A DNA stretch of 64,000 nt from Biomphalaria glabrata (taxonomy: Eukaryota > Mollusca > Gastropoda > Planorbidae), in the NCBI RefSeq assembly GCF_947242115.1, contig NC_074713.1, positions 27,371,749-27,435,748 of the forward strand. The letters are read 5' to 3'. The position numbers and the translations under genes are program-made. The number at the start of each line of letters is the position of its first letter. Position 1 is the first letter of the stretch. This document shows positions 44,495 through 56,713 of the stretch, piece after piece. The notes below the pieces were generated by a model. The model was not told the DNA's origin. It saw only the letters and a program-made list of their open reading frames with translations, and ran no database searches.

Positions 44495-44531
44495 AACACT
44501 CTGGAACGTAAAACTGAAAAGAGTTTATATC
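44495..44531 (-). promoter_or_regulatory. Core promoter of galectin unit B (TATA box)
   Basis: GGATATAAACTC on the minus strand places TATAAA at 44529-44524. It is about 85-90 nt upstream of the ATG and about 25-30 nt upstream of a plausible start site near 44500 (CCAGAGT). Position and match are good; the start site itself is inferred. Confidence 0.6.
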
Positions 44532-44925
44532 CTGGTCGTCTCGTTGACACTTTTTTGTGTAGGTACAGTCTGGGTTTTATTTCTTGTTTTTTGATCGATC
44601 CAGTGTGACTAATAGAATGTGGTGGGAGGGAAAGATAAGAGCTAGAAGTAGGAGGGGGGAATTTTTATATACGGAATCTTCTTAAATTGTAAATCACTGG
44701 GCTGTACCCGTCTCATCATCCACCTTTATTTCCCCCCTCCACCTTTTCAAATTTAGTTTTGTACACCCACATAAATATATATTTTATCTAGCAGCTTGTC
44801 AAGCGCAGTTTCAAGCAAACCAAACATTCTAGGAGTTAGGGTTGAGCTTAAACTTTGGGCCCATTTTAGACATTTTAGTAACAGGTTTTATTTTCTAGAT
44901 CTAGACTAGTAGATTTAGCCGTGTT

Positions 44926-44962
<37 letters not shown>

Positions 44963-45444
44963 CAACTGAACCAGCCGGTTCTATTTATCAGTCCTGGCTT
45001 AGTAACACACAAGAGAGTAAGAGAGAGCCAGTATCGATTAGGCTACCTACCTGTTAGAACTGGTAAAGCCCGAGGTCCTAAGTTGTTAAGTGATCGAACC
45101 TTGAAGCCTAAAGGAAAGTCTCCTATGAACAGAACGTTTTCCCAACAGATAGTTTTGATTACTATAAACTAGTGATGCCCTACCTACATCCTGCGGGCCA
45201 TATCTGGCCTATGACGGAGATACTATCCAGCCTTTGGAAACTTCAGCTCACGGATGCTGACCTTGACACGCGTGTCGGAAATTCAGATATCTCTAGATGG
45301 CAAGAGCTTAAGCCTCACTGACCTATATGCTAATGAATTGTAGTAACTTTTACGTAGGCCTACAGGGACGCAAGCAATTGTAGATAGAAAACACACACGA
45401 GTGAAAGGACGAATTAATTTTAGAAAGCACAAAATCCTCTGGAT
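44532..45444. other. Upstream flank of galectin unit B
   Basis: Contains a GA microsatellite (44931-44958) and, at about 45172-45250, words typical of decayed hAT ends (AGTGATGCCCTACCTACATC, GCGGGCCATA). No gene recognised. Confidence 0.45.
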
Positions 45445-45522
45445 TATGGGAGTAGCCGGAGCGGGGGGGGGTTCTTGCGGTTCACCCCCCCCCCCCGAAA
45501 AAAAATCCTGGCTACGCTCATG
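45445..45522. mobile_element. 78-bp miniature hAT-type element
   Basis: Left end TATGGGAGTAGCCGGAG, right end CCTGGCTACGCTCATG, with G and C runs between. CTCTGGAT flanks both sides (45437-45444 and 45523-45530), an 8-bp target duplication. The ends match those of the 1636-bp element at 25741-27376, of which this appears to be an extreme internal-deletion derivative. Confidence 0.82.
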
Positions 45523-47570
<2,048 letters not shown>

Positions 47571-47584
47571 GTAAAACTAAACAC

Positions 47585-48055
47585 TTGATGGCTACCTAGT
47601 CATGATGGCTACCTATTCATGATGGCTGCCTAGTCACGATGGCTACCTAGTGACGATGGCTACCTAGTTGTGATGGCTACCTAGTCACGATGGCTGCCTA
47701 GTTGTGATGACTACCTAGTTGTGATGGCTATCTAGTCACGATGGCTACCTAGTCATAATGGCTACCTAGTCACGATGGCTACCTAGTTGTGATGACTACC
47801 TGGTCGTGATGGCTGCCTAGTTGTGATGGCTACCTAGTCACGATGGCTGCCTAGTTGTGATGACTACCTAGTTGTGATGGCTACCTAGTCACGATGGCTA
47901 CCTAATCATAATGGCTACCTAGTTGTGATGGCTACCTAGTTGTGATGACTACCTAGTCGTGATGGCTACCTAGTTGTGATGGCTACCTAGTTGTGATGGC
48001 TGCCTAGTTGTGCTAGTTGTGATGGCTACCTAGTTGTGATGGCTACCTAGTCATG
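47585..48055. repeat. 17-bp minisatellite, about 27 units
   Basis: Tandem GATGGCTACCTAGTTGT and GATGGCTACCTAGTCAC, 17 bp each, with G/A and TTGT/TCAC/TCAT variants. One unit is truncated near 48010. Confidence 0.95.
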
Positions 48056-48175
48056 TGTTATGAGCTCTGAAGTATCGTCTTGATAGTCCCAGGCTCGAAC
48101 TCTGCCCGCCGTCTATTCCCCCCCCCCCCCCCTGTTGGATGTTTGAAGTAATAACCAAAACATGTCAAACAAAAC
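48050..48175 (+). repeat. SINE-like repeat, decayed copy next to the minisatellite
   Basis: CCAGGCTCGAACTCTGCCCG is B-box-like. It is followed by TGTTGGATGTTTGAAG and CCAAAACATGTCAAACA, comparable with the SINE at 49000-49175. Confidence 0.5.
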
Positions 48176-48179
48176 AAAA

Positions 48180-48995
48180 CTTTGAAAAGGAAGTGACGTG
48201 AAACGCTCAGTGTGTCCACATAATGTTTGTGGCCATAACCATTTCCTGTGCACGTCTTTAGCCCCAGCCTTCAACTGAGTTCAACATAAAGCCCTGCCAG
48301 TGTTTTTGTGTCATGTTGTTCTTTAGCCTTTACTTGCAGAAACGTACAGAGATCTTAGTTCATAAGTTACTAACCAATATGACAGCATTAGAACTCACAA
48401 CACCCTAGCTTACAGTAGCTGATGATTTCATAATACCTCCCCCCCCCCTTTAATAAATTGTACTCTCAATTCATTAAAAGCCATTAGGGCAGACAACTCT
48501 CTTTACTATTATCTCCATAAAACCAACCCCACAAAGGACATCGTCCTAATATTCCTAGTGTCATATTTCTAATTATACACAAAATGTCATATTTCTTATA
48601 CACAAAGACTAAGGCACATTCGTTGTTCCATATTGTAGGATACGTGTTACTATTTCTACGTTGTCTAATGTGGAATGATCTCCAGGGCCCCAAGGGTGAA
48701 AGTTCCTTCGTGAAGGTTATCCTGAGATTCAGCGACTGCATCTCTTGAAAGAGGATTCCAGCAATCTGTAGCTTTCATCTCTTTTTTTTTCTTTACCTTT
48801 TCCTTTCGATTTATATTTGGTTACATGTTTAATTGTTTAAATGATAATTCTTTCGGAATAGATGGCTAGTAGGCCTATTACACAGGTATCTTATCTATAT
48901 AATTCTCCTCTTCTCTTAACAGTTTAAACGAGAAGAAGAAGTAAAGGAAAGATTACTCTCTTATTTCTGCCGATTGTCCACGAGAAAACAAAAGG
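48180..48995. other. Non-coding spacer
   Basis: No feature recognised apart from a C-run at 48438-48449. Confidence 0.4.
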
Positions 48996-48999
48996 GGTG

Positions 49000-49180
49000 G
49001 GGGAGAACACGTGGGTATTCACACGTCTCTACGGATGGCTGCGCGCTGGACTGTCAAACCCTGCCCTCTTCCATACCCCTTCGTCTTGCGGGAGGTTTGG
49101 ACTAAAAAGTAAACTTTCTTCAACTCTGAAGGAACACCCGAAACATGTAAAACATTTTACAAACAAACATTTTACAAACA
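49000..49180 (+). repeat. SINE-like repeat, copy 2
   Basis: Head GTGGGTATTCACACG...GACTGTCAAACCCTGCC, body CTTGCGGGAGGTTTGGACTA, tail GGAACACCCGAAACATGTAA and AAACATTTTAC. Body and tail match copies at 33955-34160 and 50525-50720. It lies directly left of the repeat at 49189. Confidence 0.7.
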
Positions 49181-49188
49181 CTAAATAT

Positions 49189-49860
49189 CAGGGCCGGACT
49201 TAAGCATTGTCCGGCCATATGCGAAACGGATTTTGCGGGGCCACGTTTGGGTACGGAAGCAGACAATAAGTGAAATTTAAGAGTTTGTATTAGAAAATAA
49301 ATTCGTCTATGCATTTTATTCATTCTTTACTATGTACAGAATTAATTTTCGAGCCTTGCGTGTAGCAAAGTCATACAGTATATCATAATAATTCTGTTTC
49401 CTACATAGATCCCGCTCAAAAGCCAGAATTGCCAAATGTTTCAATCTATCTTTGAGAATTGTTGACCTTAAGTAATTCTACATTAGTTTGAGGCGCGAGA
49501 AGCTTCTTTCACCAGATTACACAATTACGGCTAATGCATAATGCCGTTTTTATATATTGCGCGTATGATTGGCGTTTTCCATATTGAAGGACACCCCAAA
49601 ATGACAATTTTTTTTCTATATATTTCCGTATATTTTAAGGAATTTTTGTATATTTTGTAATTTAGGGAGATTTTCAGGAGCTCCTGGTAAATCGCGGGAA
49701 ATCTGTTTTAAGTTATAAAATGGTTTAATTTAATAATTTATACACCTTGAATTAGCGCGGGTTCTATGAAAGTGCGGATCCTTTGGTCGCATAGGTTGCA
49801 GTGGCCTAAAACCGGTCATGCAAAATAGCGGCGTATGCTACGCCGCCGGTCGACTAGTAT
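49189..49860. repeat. Copy 2 of the interspersed repeat seen at 1-2430, without the insertion
   Basis: Starts CAGGGCCGGACTTAA. Its interior matches 1-78 plus 2043-2430, and it ends AATAGCGGCGTATGCTACGC. The CAGGGCCGG start suggests a hAT-type element. It provides the uninterrupted form of the site occupied by the 79-2042 insertion. Confidence 0.72.
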
Positions 49861-50520
49861 AAACATATTTCGTTAAAGGTAAGGTGATACTAATTACGTT
49901 TACAGGACTTACTGACATTTAAATGTGGCCCATTAGGTAGCCCACCGTTACTTCTTATATTGCTACAAGGTTACAAGGTCGTCCGGCAAGAGCGGGGGTT
50001 GTTCTCCTTTTTGTAGAACATCTTTTCTAAACGGTTTGGTGAGGGTCAATCACTGTCATTCAAAGCGGCTCACTTTGGTTCCGACCCACTGGTTATCCTA
50101 CCAATGCACTACCCACCCATATAGCCAGTACGCCCCTGAGTGTATCTGTAAATCACGTTGACTTGTGACAGTAGCATACAGTGTGATAGAGGTTTTGTTT
50201 TTAATGTAATTTATGAGTACGAAGGGTCGCCCAGGAGTTCGACGTAACATATTCAAAAACAGTCGAAAAGGACATTACAAAATGGGAGTTTAACATCCAG
50301 GTGTTGATTACGTTGCCTCCCTTTGTTTAATGGACATATTTCAATGAGATTGACTTGACTAACGCAGGCCTCCCTCCACACACACAGTTCTTTCTATTAT
50401 TTATTTACTCTTACACTCTTCTCTATTTGTGTTGGTCTCTGTAGCAGTCTCTGTGATTTTGTCTCTCTCTCTCTCTCTCTTCCTCTGCCTCCTTCCCAAA
50501 GTGTAGCATTGTAGATGTAT
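49861..50520. other. Non-coding spacer
   Basis: No gene recognised; a CT run at 50462-50482. Confidence 0.4.
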
Positions 50521-50524
50521 GTTT

Positions 50525-50720
50525 TGTTTGTGTTGTCAAATGTTTTACATGTTTCCGATGTTCCTTCAGAGGTGAAAAGAATTTACCTCCAACTCCAAGC
50601 ATCCCGCAGGACGACGGGGGATGGGAGCGGGCAGGTTTGGAATCCGGGATCGTCGATAAGTTCGAACGACAGTCCAGCGCGCAAACCCCACGACCAGACA
50701 GCTATCCTGTATCTGGAACA
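50525..50720 (-). repeat. SINE-like repeat, copy 3
   Basis: Minus strand: GGATAGCTGTCTGGTCGTGG head, GATCCCGGATTCCAAACC B-box-like region, CGTCCTGCGGGATGCTTGGA body, GGAACATCGGAAACATGTAA tail. Matches 33955-34160 and 49000-49180. Confidence 0.72.
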
Positions 50721-51287
50721 TTATTGAGTGGCCAATCAAATCGTTAATTCTCAATTCGCCTCGTTATATACTGTTCCACTGGGAGGCGAGAGATGTTTTA
50801 TACATCATGATGTCATAAACACTTATACATCACTTCTAAATATAGATCTCGAGTGTTCACTCATTTATATATAAGCTATTAGTAATTGGCAAAATAGTTC
50901 TAACAGAAGGTGATAATGGCAGATTCCAGGCAAAGAAACTTGGCTGATTTTTTACACTCATCCTGTAATAGGTCAAAGCAACAATTGTTAATGAACGAGT
51001 CTTGTTGTTGTTTTAATAAAAGAAAAATGTTTCTAGTAAATCTAACAACAAATGTAGTTTAATGACTTATTGCATAGAAACAAACGAACAAAAATTCTAA
51101 ATCAAATTTTCCTTTATTAGCAACCTCCCAAAGGGGAATAGCCGCTAGTAGTTTTGTTTTGTCTGCCCATCCGTCCGTCTGTCCTTTTTATTTGTCAGAA
51201 ACGATATTTAAAAGATATTTAAACTTAAATATCATGATATTTTAAATGTTACAAAGGTCTTATGGAAACGTAATGGAACGGAAACTC
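50721..51287. other. Non-coding spacer
   Basis: No feature recognised. Its right end borders the 3' end of CR1-like LINE copy 2. Confidence 0.4.
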
Positions 51288-51359
51288 CTTTTATCTTATC
51301 TTATATAATACAGACGTTACTTCAAAAAAGAAGATGATTACGTCCTACGCGTCATGCAT

Positions 51360-53462
51360 TTAGTCATGCATATTAACCAATGACTTAAATTCTGCCAAGT
51401 CACTGGTTTTCCTGGCTAGCTCAGGCAACCCATTCCATGCTCTAATAGCACTAGGGAAGAAGGAGTATTTGTACAAATTTGTCCTAGCATATGGGACGAG
51501 GAATGTGCCTTTATCTTTGTGTCTTTCAGAGTATTTTATTAAATTTTGTTTTTGTATTTGAAGATTATGGTTCAGTGTTTTATGTATTATTGCTACTTTA
51601 CTTTTGAGCCTTCTGTCCTGAAGGCTTTCTAAATTTAGTGATTTTACTAAAGGTGTTACTCTAGTCAAATGTGAATATTCGTTTGTTATGAATCGCACTG
51701 CTCTATTTTGTGTCTGTTCTAGTTTCTTAATGTTTTCTTGAGTTGAGGGGTCCCAAACAGAGGATGCATATTCTATTATTGGCCTAACCAAGGTTAAATA
51801 ACATTTTAGTTTTATGTTCTTATTTGATTTATAGAAATTTCTTTTAATAAATCCTAATGCTTTGTTTGATTTTTTTGTAGTTTCATCAATATGTGGATTC
51901 CATGACAGTTTTTCATTTATTATAACACCTAGGTATTTTGCGTTTTTAGTCTGTGTTACTGGTTTGCCATGAATAAGATAAGTGGAATTAATTTGTTTTA
52001 GTTTTTTTGTTACTCTTAACAACTGACATTTTTCTGGGTGGAAAGACATGCTCCAATTTGATTCCCATTTCTGTAATTCATCTAATTCTCTTTGTAAAAT
52101 ATCTGTGTCTTGTGTTGTTTTTATTGTTCTATATATTATGCAATCGTCTGCAAATAATCTGACTTTTGTTCCTGAACTAATGCAATTTGGTAAATCATTT
52201 ATGTAAATTAAAAATAGTAGTGGACCCAAGACTGTTCCTTGAGGTACACCTGAGTTTACTGTTATCGGTGTTGATTTAGAGCCATTTATTATTACAGTTT
52301 GTTCTCTCCCTATCAGAAAGTCTTTAATCCACTGATGCAGTGGACCATTAATGCCGAAATATTTTAATTTTTTAAGCAAACTATGGTGAACTTTGTCAAA
52401 AGCCTTAGAAAAATCTAGTAAGATAGCATCTATTTGTTCACTATTATCTAAACCTTTTGAAAAATCATCAAATAGTCCTATTAGTTGTGTTTCACATGAT
52501 CTATATTTCCTAAAGCCATGTTGGTATGGTGTGAGGACATTATGTTTGTCTAAGTGGTTTATGATGTTACTACATATTATGTGTTCTAGGATTTTACATG
52601 TGATGCTGGTAAGTGATACTGGTCTGTAGTTTCCTGGGTCAGATTTTTCTCCTTTTTTAAATAGGGGGGTGACATTAGCTTCTTTCCAGTCCTTTGGTAC
52701 TCTGCCCTGGTTAAGTGAAGCCTGAAAGAGTATTTTGAACACTGGGGCTAGCTCATTACTTAGTTCTTTGAGTAATCTAGCTGGAATACCATCAGGTCCA
52801 GAGGCTTTATTTGGTTTGGTGTTGGCTAATAGTTTTTGAATTCCATTTTCTTGTACTACTATATCTTCTATGTTGTCTACTTGGTTCAAATTCAGTAATA
52901 TGTCTTTGTCTCCTGGGGCTGAGAATGCTGATGCAAAGTATTTGTTTAGAATGTTTGCTTTAGTTTCATTATCATTATGTATTATGTTATGTTTTAATGG
53001 CGCTACGCCTGTTGTTTCCATTTTCTTAGACTTAATGTATGACCATAGGTTTTTGTTGTTGTCTTTAGATATTACATTGTTTATGTATTCACTCTGCAGC
53101 TGTCTGCTTACTTTTTGGGTTAAGTGTTTAATTTTTATATACTTTTTGTAAACTCTTTCTGCATTTGTTTCTTTAAATTTTCTATATAGGTTAATATCAT
53201 AATCAACTACTAATCCAGGTCTGTTGGTTAAGAAGAGATCTAATGTGTTGTTTAATCTAGTTGGCTTTTTAATGATTTGATCTAAACTTAGGTTGTGTAA
53301 AGTTTCTATGAAAAGCTCATTTATGTCCTTAAGGTTTTGGTGTTTATCTATGGTTAGTGTTTTCCAATTTATATCAGGTAGGTTGAAATCACCCATAATC
53401 CAAAAAACTGCATTTTTATTTGTCTCTTTAAGTGTCGTAATCTGATTACATAGTTCCTGCAT
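51360..53462 (-). CDS. CR1-like endonuclease/reverse transcriptase, 700-codon open frame
   Basis: Longest intact LINE frame in the window. From the N-terminus: the end of the endonuclease (WIMGDFNLPDI, residues about 27-38); the deletion junction DYDINLYRKF near residue 90; RT blocks KPNKASGPDGIPARLL (about 215), NYRPVSLTSI (about 280), AFDKVHHSLLKKLKYFGING (about 355), SGVPQGTVLGPLLFLIYIND (about 405) and the catalytic FADD (about 438); then the thumb and C-terminal region SFFPSAIRAWNGLP (about 675). The frame remains open upstream of the first Met to about 53754. It copies LINE RNA by target-primed reverse transcription. The missing linker and the separated N-terminal part make activity doubtful. 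Confidence 0.9.
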   Translation of the reverse strand: MQELCNQITTLKETNKNAVFWIMGDFNLPDINWKTLTIDKHQNLKDINELFIETLHNLSLDQIIKKPTRLNNTLDLFLTNRPGLVVDYDINLYRKFKETNAERVYKKYIKIKHLTQKVSRQLQSEYINNVISKDNNKNLWSYIKSKKMETTGVAPLKHNIIHNDNETKANILNKYFASAFSAPGDKDILLNLNQVDNIEDIVVQENGIQKLLANTKPNKASGPDGIPARLLKELSNELAPVFKILFQASLNQGRVPKDWKEANVTPLFKKGEKSDPGNYRPVSLTSITCKILEHIICSNIINHLDKHNVLTPYQHGFRKYRSCETQLIGLFDDFSKGLDNSEQIDAILLDFSKAFDKVHHSLLKKLKYFGINGPLHQWIKDFLIGREQTVIINGSKSTPITVNSGVPQGTVLGPLLFLIYINDLPNCISSGTKVRLFADDCIIYRTIKTTQDTDILQRELDELQKWESNWSMSFHPEKCQLLRVTKKLKQINSTYLIHGKPVTQTKNAKYLGVIINEKLSWNPHIDETTKKSNKALGFIKRNFYKSNKNIKLKCYLTLVRPIIEYASSVWDPSTQENIKKLEQTQNRAVRFITNEYSHLTRVTPLVKSLNLESLQDRRLKSKVAIIHKTLNHNLQIQKQNLIKYSERHKDKGTFLVPYARTNLYKYSFFPSAIRAWNGLPELARKTSDLAEFKSLVNMHD

Positions 53463-53877
53463 GTATTCTAAACTAGAATTTGGTGGTCTGTAAATGCTGC
53501 CTATTATTAGGGATGTTGAGGTGGTATTGATTTTACAAAATGTTGATTCTATATTTTTTGAGTTAGGTAAGGTAATTTCTTCTGCTATAAGAGTGTTTTT
53601 TATTGCTAAAAGAACTCCTCCATGATTATCAGCCCTATCTTTTCTAAAAATTTCATAATTACTATTGAAAATTTCTGCATTATAAATTTCAGGATGTAGC
53701 CAAGTTTCTGTGCCTGCAATTATGTCTGGTTTCTCACATTCTAATAAAATTTCTTAGTCTGCTGTTTTGTTCCTAATGCTTTGAAAATTTATTACTAAGG
53801 TTTTAAGGTATTTTGGTGTTACTTCTTTAGTAGGTTTGTTTAGTGAGGCTGTTGTATTAATTTTAGTAGATTTAGGT

Positions 53878-54420
53878 TTAACAGGAGTGGATCTGGCTAG
53901 TGGTTGGTGAGTTTGGTTTGGTGTTTAGGATGTTGTATGGGTTAGAAGTGTCTGCATCAAACGAATCAAACAGTCCTGATGTAAACTGAGGTAACCCACA
54001 CGGTACACAGTGCCATGATGCATCTTTGTTGCCTAAGGCATAATACACAGGTGTATTCATATGGAGACATGATGCATGGTACCATTCATCGCAGGTGTCA
54101 CATTGAATGGCTTTCTGTTTCATGGTGCATACTTTTTTGCAGATGTTGCATCTATCTTTAGATCTAGGCCCTGGATTTGACTCTACATCTCCTGCTATTA
54201 ATATTAACAGAAATAGGTATTTATTTCTGCTGTGTCTGATTGAGAACTTCCATTTGTGATGGGTAATCTTCTTTAGTGTTATGGATGTGTATGTTAGGTT
54301 ATTTTTTAAGTTGCTTTGATCTAAAGTGTGATGATTGATTATGACTGTTGTTTCTTTTTTAAGTTTAGTGTTGACTAAGGTAGATCTGGTTCTGTGTTCA
54401 GCTAGTATGTATTTAGTAAT
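53878..54420 (-). CDS. LINE N-terminal region: 2A-like peptide plus PHD finger
   Basis: A frame open from about 54420 to 53878 encodes, near 54205-54165, AGDVESNPGP, which fits the 2A signature D-V/I-E-x-N-P-G-P, preceded by a hydrophobic stretch (YLFLLILI). Directly after comes a C4HC3 PHD finger: CNIC, CDTC, DEWYHASC and WHCVPC, about 54150-53990. 2A motifs cause ribosome skipping between Gly and Pro, and are known at the N-termini of some CR1/L2-type LINEs of invertebrates; PHD fingers in such elements may help chromatin targeting. The frame stops at 53878 because of a shift; the next frame continues as RSTPVKPKSTKINTT and leads into the endonuclease. Confidence 0.85.
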   Translation of the reverse strand: MTKYILAEHRTRSTLVNTKLKKETTVIINHHTLDQSNLKNNLTYTSITLKKITHHKWKFSIRHSRNKYLFLLILIAGDVESNPGPRSKDRCNICKKVCTMKQKAIQCDTCDEWYHASCLHMNTPVYYALGNKDASWHCVPCGLPQFTSGLFDSFDADTSNPYNILNTKPNSPTTSQIHSC

Positions 54421-54423
54421 TAT

Positions 54424-54594
54424 TCAAATGTAAATCACAGCTTCAAACCAGCAGACGCTATTTGCAGCGAATTCAAACCAGCAGACGCTACTTGCAGCGA
54501 ATTCTTAAAAACTCGATTTTTTAACTTTTAGTACATTGTTGAGTGAAATTCTTATTTTTTGATTACTAATACAAAACATTGGAAGGGTCGTATC
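54424..54594. other. Host sequence between LINE copy 2 and a solo LTR
   Basis: Holds two copies of AACCAGCAGACGCTA(T/C)TTG and ends in GTATC, the target duplication of the next element. Confidence 0.5.
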
Positions 54595-56708
54595 TGTGAC
54601 AAGTCAAAAACTCGCTGTCAGAGTCACTCAAATTTATCACAGCATTAATTATTATTTTTCATTATTTATTTATTTTATTTTTATTATTTCCCCATCCAAC
54701 CCCTAAATTATTCACCCGCCACACCTTTTCCGCTCCAGGCTAGACTTAGTTGACCACATTGGAGATAGTTAAGGCGCGTCCTTTCATTTATCTTCCCTTG
54801 ACCGGGGCAAAGATACGCACAGACTTTGATCTTATCGACAGGATGTCTGACAGCCGCAGTGGACACCACCTTGTGTGGAATGCTAGTCACCCCTCCCCCC
54901 CCCTTTCTCCTATGTCTCTCTTTGATCTAGGAGACCACGAGGACAAACACGCCCATTGACCTCCCAATGTGCGAATCCCATCTCTTGTCGGACTTCACCC
55001 ACGTGTAAGACAATTCTAAGCCTAGGACATTTCCTGTGTCCGCCCACATTTTCCAGGCCTTTGTATATAAGGTAAATTAAATCAGGCTAGACTCTCTTTC
55101 ACTTCTCATTCGAGCTGAGCTATCGAGTCTGGACTAGAGGAATACCTGGTGGTAAGCCGAACTTAATCACAAGTTCCATCTTAATTACTCTGTGTATATT
55201 TCCATTGGATTTTATCATGTGTATTTTGCCTAGTTCATTTATATTTAATTAGTGCATTGTGTATTTCTCACTGGCGTAAGTAGAAAACATAAACATGTCC
55301 TATGTATTTATTTATGTATTGCATTAATCTATTAATGCTACGTTGCTCAATTGATCGTTGATGCAACCACGTATATATTTGTACATCTTAGTCTATTTCC
55401 TTTATCTCGGCTGACAACCGTGATAATTTTACTAGCGCACTAATACTGCGTCTAGAAAAGAGATACGAGTTATCTCCCCTGTAGTGAATTGTCTCCCCTG
55501 TACTCATTTTACTCTAAGGAGAGTTGCGCCGCTTGAAGGGACACCCTCTCCATTCAAGCACGCTTCATTGTTCTCGACCCACGGTCATATGTAAACAAAC
55601 CATCTGGGTCGCTGACCACCGCCCATTCCCCCCCCCCCCTTCTTTCTCTATCCACCTGTGTTGTTTATTTGAGATTATTATTTCCCCTTCTATGTACATT
55701 TTTATATTATTATTTCCCCTTTTATGTACATTTTTATATTGCTACTATCTGCCATCTATTTTCCAAATCCCATTTGTCATCATCTCCCCATTGTGCTCTA
55801 AAGCAATTTTACCAATCTGACGAATGCACCTCAGTCGAGGGCATCGATAAGATGCATGAGAGACATGTCCTAACTTGTCTTTATTTATCCGCAGCCTCCC
55901 TCAGGTGTCTGCCTATTGCCTATTTACCTGCCTATTTATTCATTGCATCAACGATCTATTTACCTGCCTATTTGTTTGATATCAAGAATCACCTACTATC
56001 TTTGTGCTTAGTGCTATTCAGCACTGCCTTTGCCTACTGAGATCCACTCAACTCTATTACTTGGCGCTATCGGCATTGCCCGCCTATTCGACAGCCCACC
56101 TGTCAGGCTATTAGGTGCGACGTCTCTATAGATTCAGATCTGTGTGAGACGTCATAGCTACGCCAACCCTCTGCAACTCACTGGACATATCCTGTCAACT
56201 ACGCTGCCCACGGCAGATCCGCTCTGCCCGCAGTAACCTTGTGCCCACGGTAGCCGGCCACCCGCCCTACTGTGCCCACTACAGATATTAGATTTTGGGG
56301 ATTGAGACTCCACAAGAACTATATCACCGGCGTCCCTCTATCCGCTAGAGCGCCACCTCCAGCTGCAGAACCTCAAGCCAGGACACAGCCAGCTGCGACA
56401 TCAACAGGACAACCAGCTAAGTCAGAGGACAAAGTGACATACTCTCTTATTAAATGCAAGAGTGATGATTAAAGCTAGTATTATTTAGAGATAGAAGCCA
56501 ACCCTCCCCCTTTTTATTCTTATATGTATATTTATGTAAATAAATATTCTTCATTTTTAACTTTTGTATCTATCTTTCATTGCTTTGTCTCGTTGCGTGT
56601 CTGCTCCCGATTCATATGCTGATAGGTTGGTGTGTGATAGCTTTAAAAATAATCATCCCCTAGACATAAAACGCGCCAAACACACATCACATTTCCCCAC
56701 CTGTCACA
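54595..56708. mobile_element. Large solo LTR or LTR-like element, 2114 bp
   Basis: Starts TGTGACA and ends TGTCACA, perfect 7-bp inverted TG...CA termini, flanked by GTATC on both sides (54590-54594 and 56709-56713), a 5-bp target duplication as made by LTR-element integrases. It contains a TATA-like TGTATATAAGG (55062-55072) followed by transcript-leader-like sequence, a C-run (55630-55639), and AATAAA-type signals near 56538. No gag or pol and no second LTR are seen, so it is best read as a fossil solo LTR of unusual length. Confidence 0.72.
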
Positions 56709-56713
56709 GTATC

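Larger units (their letters stand above)
51288..54423 (-). mobile_element. CR1-like LINE, copy 2, with 2A-like motif, PHD finger, endonuclease and RT
   Basis: Reads right to left: an N-terminal part with a 2A-like motif and a PHD finger (54420-53880), an APE endonuclease (about 53850-53380), reverse transcriptase (about 52950-51700) and a GATAA-type 3' tail (51300-51288). The 5' end is truncated near 54423, next to a short direct repeat (AACCAGCAGACGCTA occurs twice at 54456-54500). A 315-bp in-frame deletion relative to copy 1 (junction at 53190) removes the endonuclease-RT linker. A frameshift near 53900 and one stop near 53755 separate the first part from the long open frame. Similarity to copy 1 is very high by eye. 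Confidence 0.93.

Noticed and set aside
54708-56472. Host gene suggested by a TATA-like box, Pro/Ala-rich frame (56272-56472) and polyadenylation-like signal
   Set aside because: All lie within TG...CA ends flanked by a 5-bp duplication, so they fit an LTR. The short frame has no recognisable domain.
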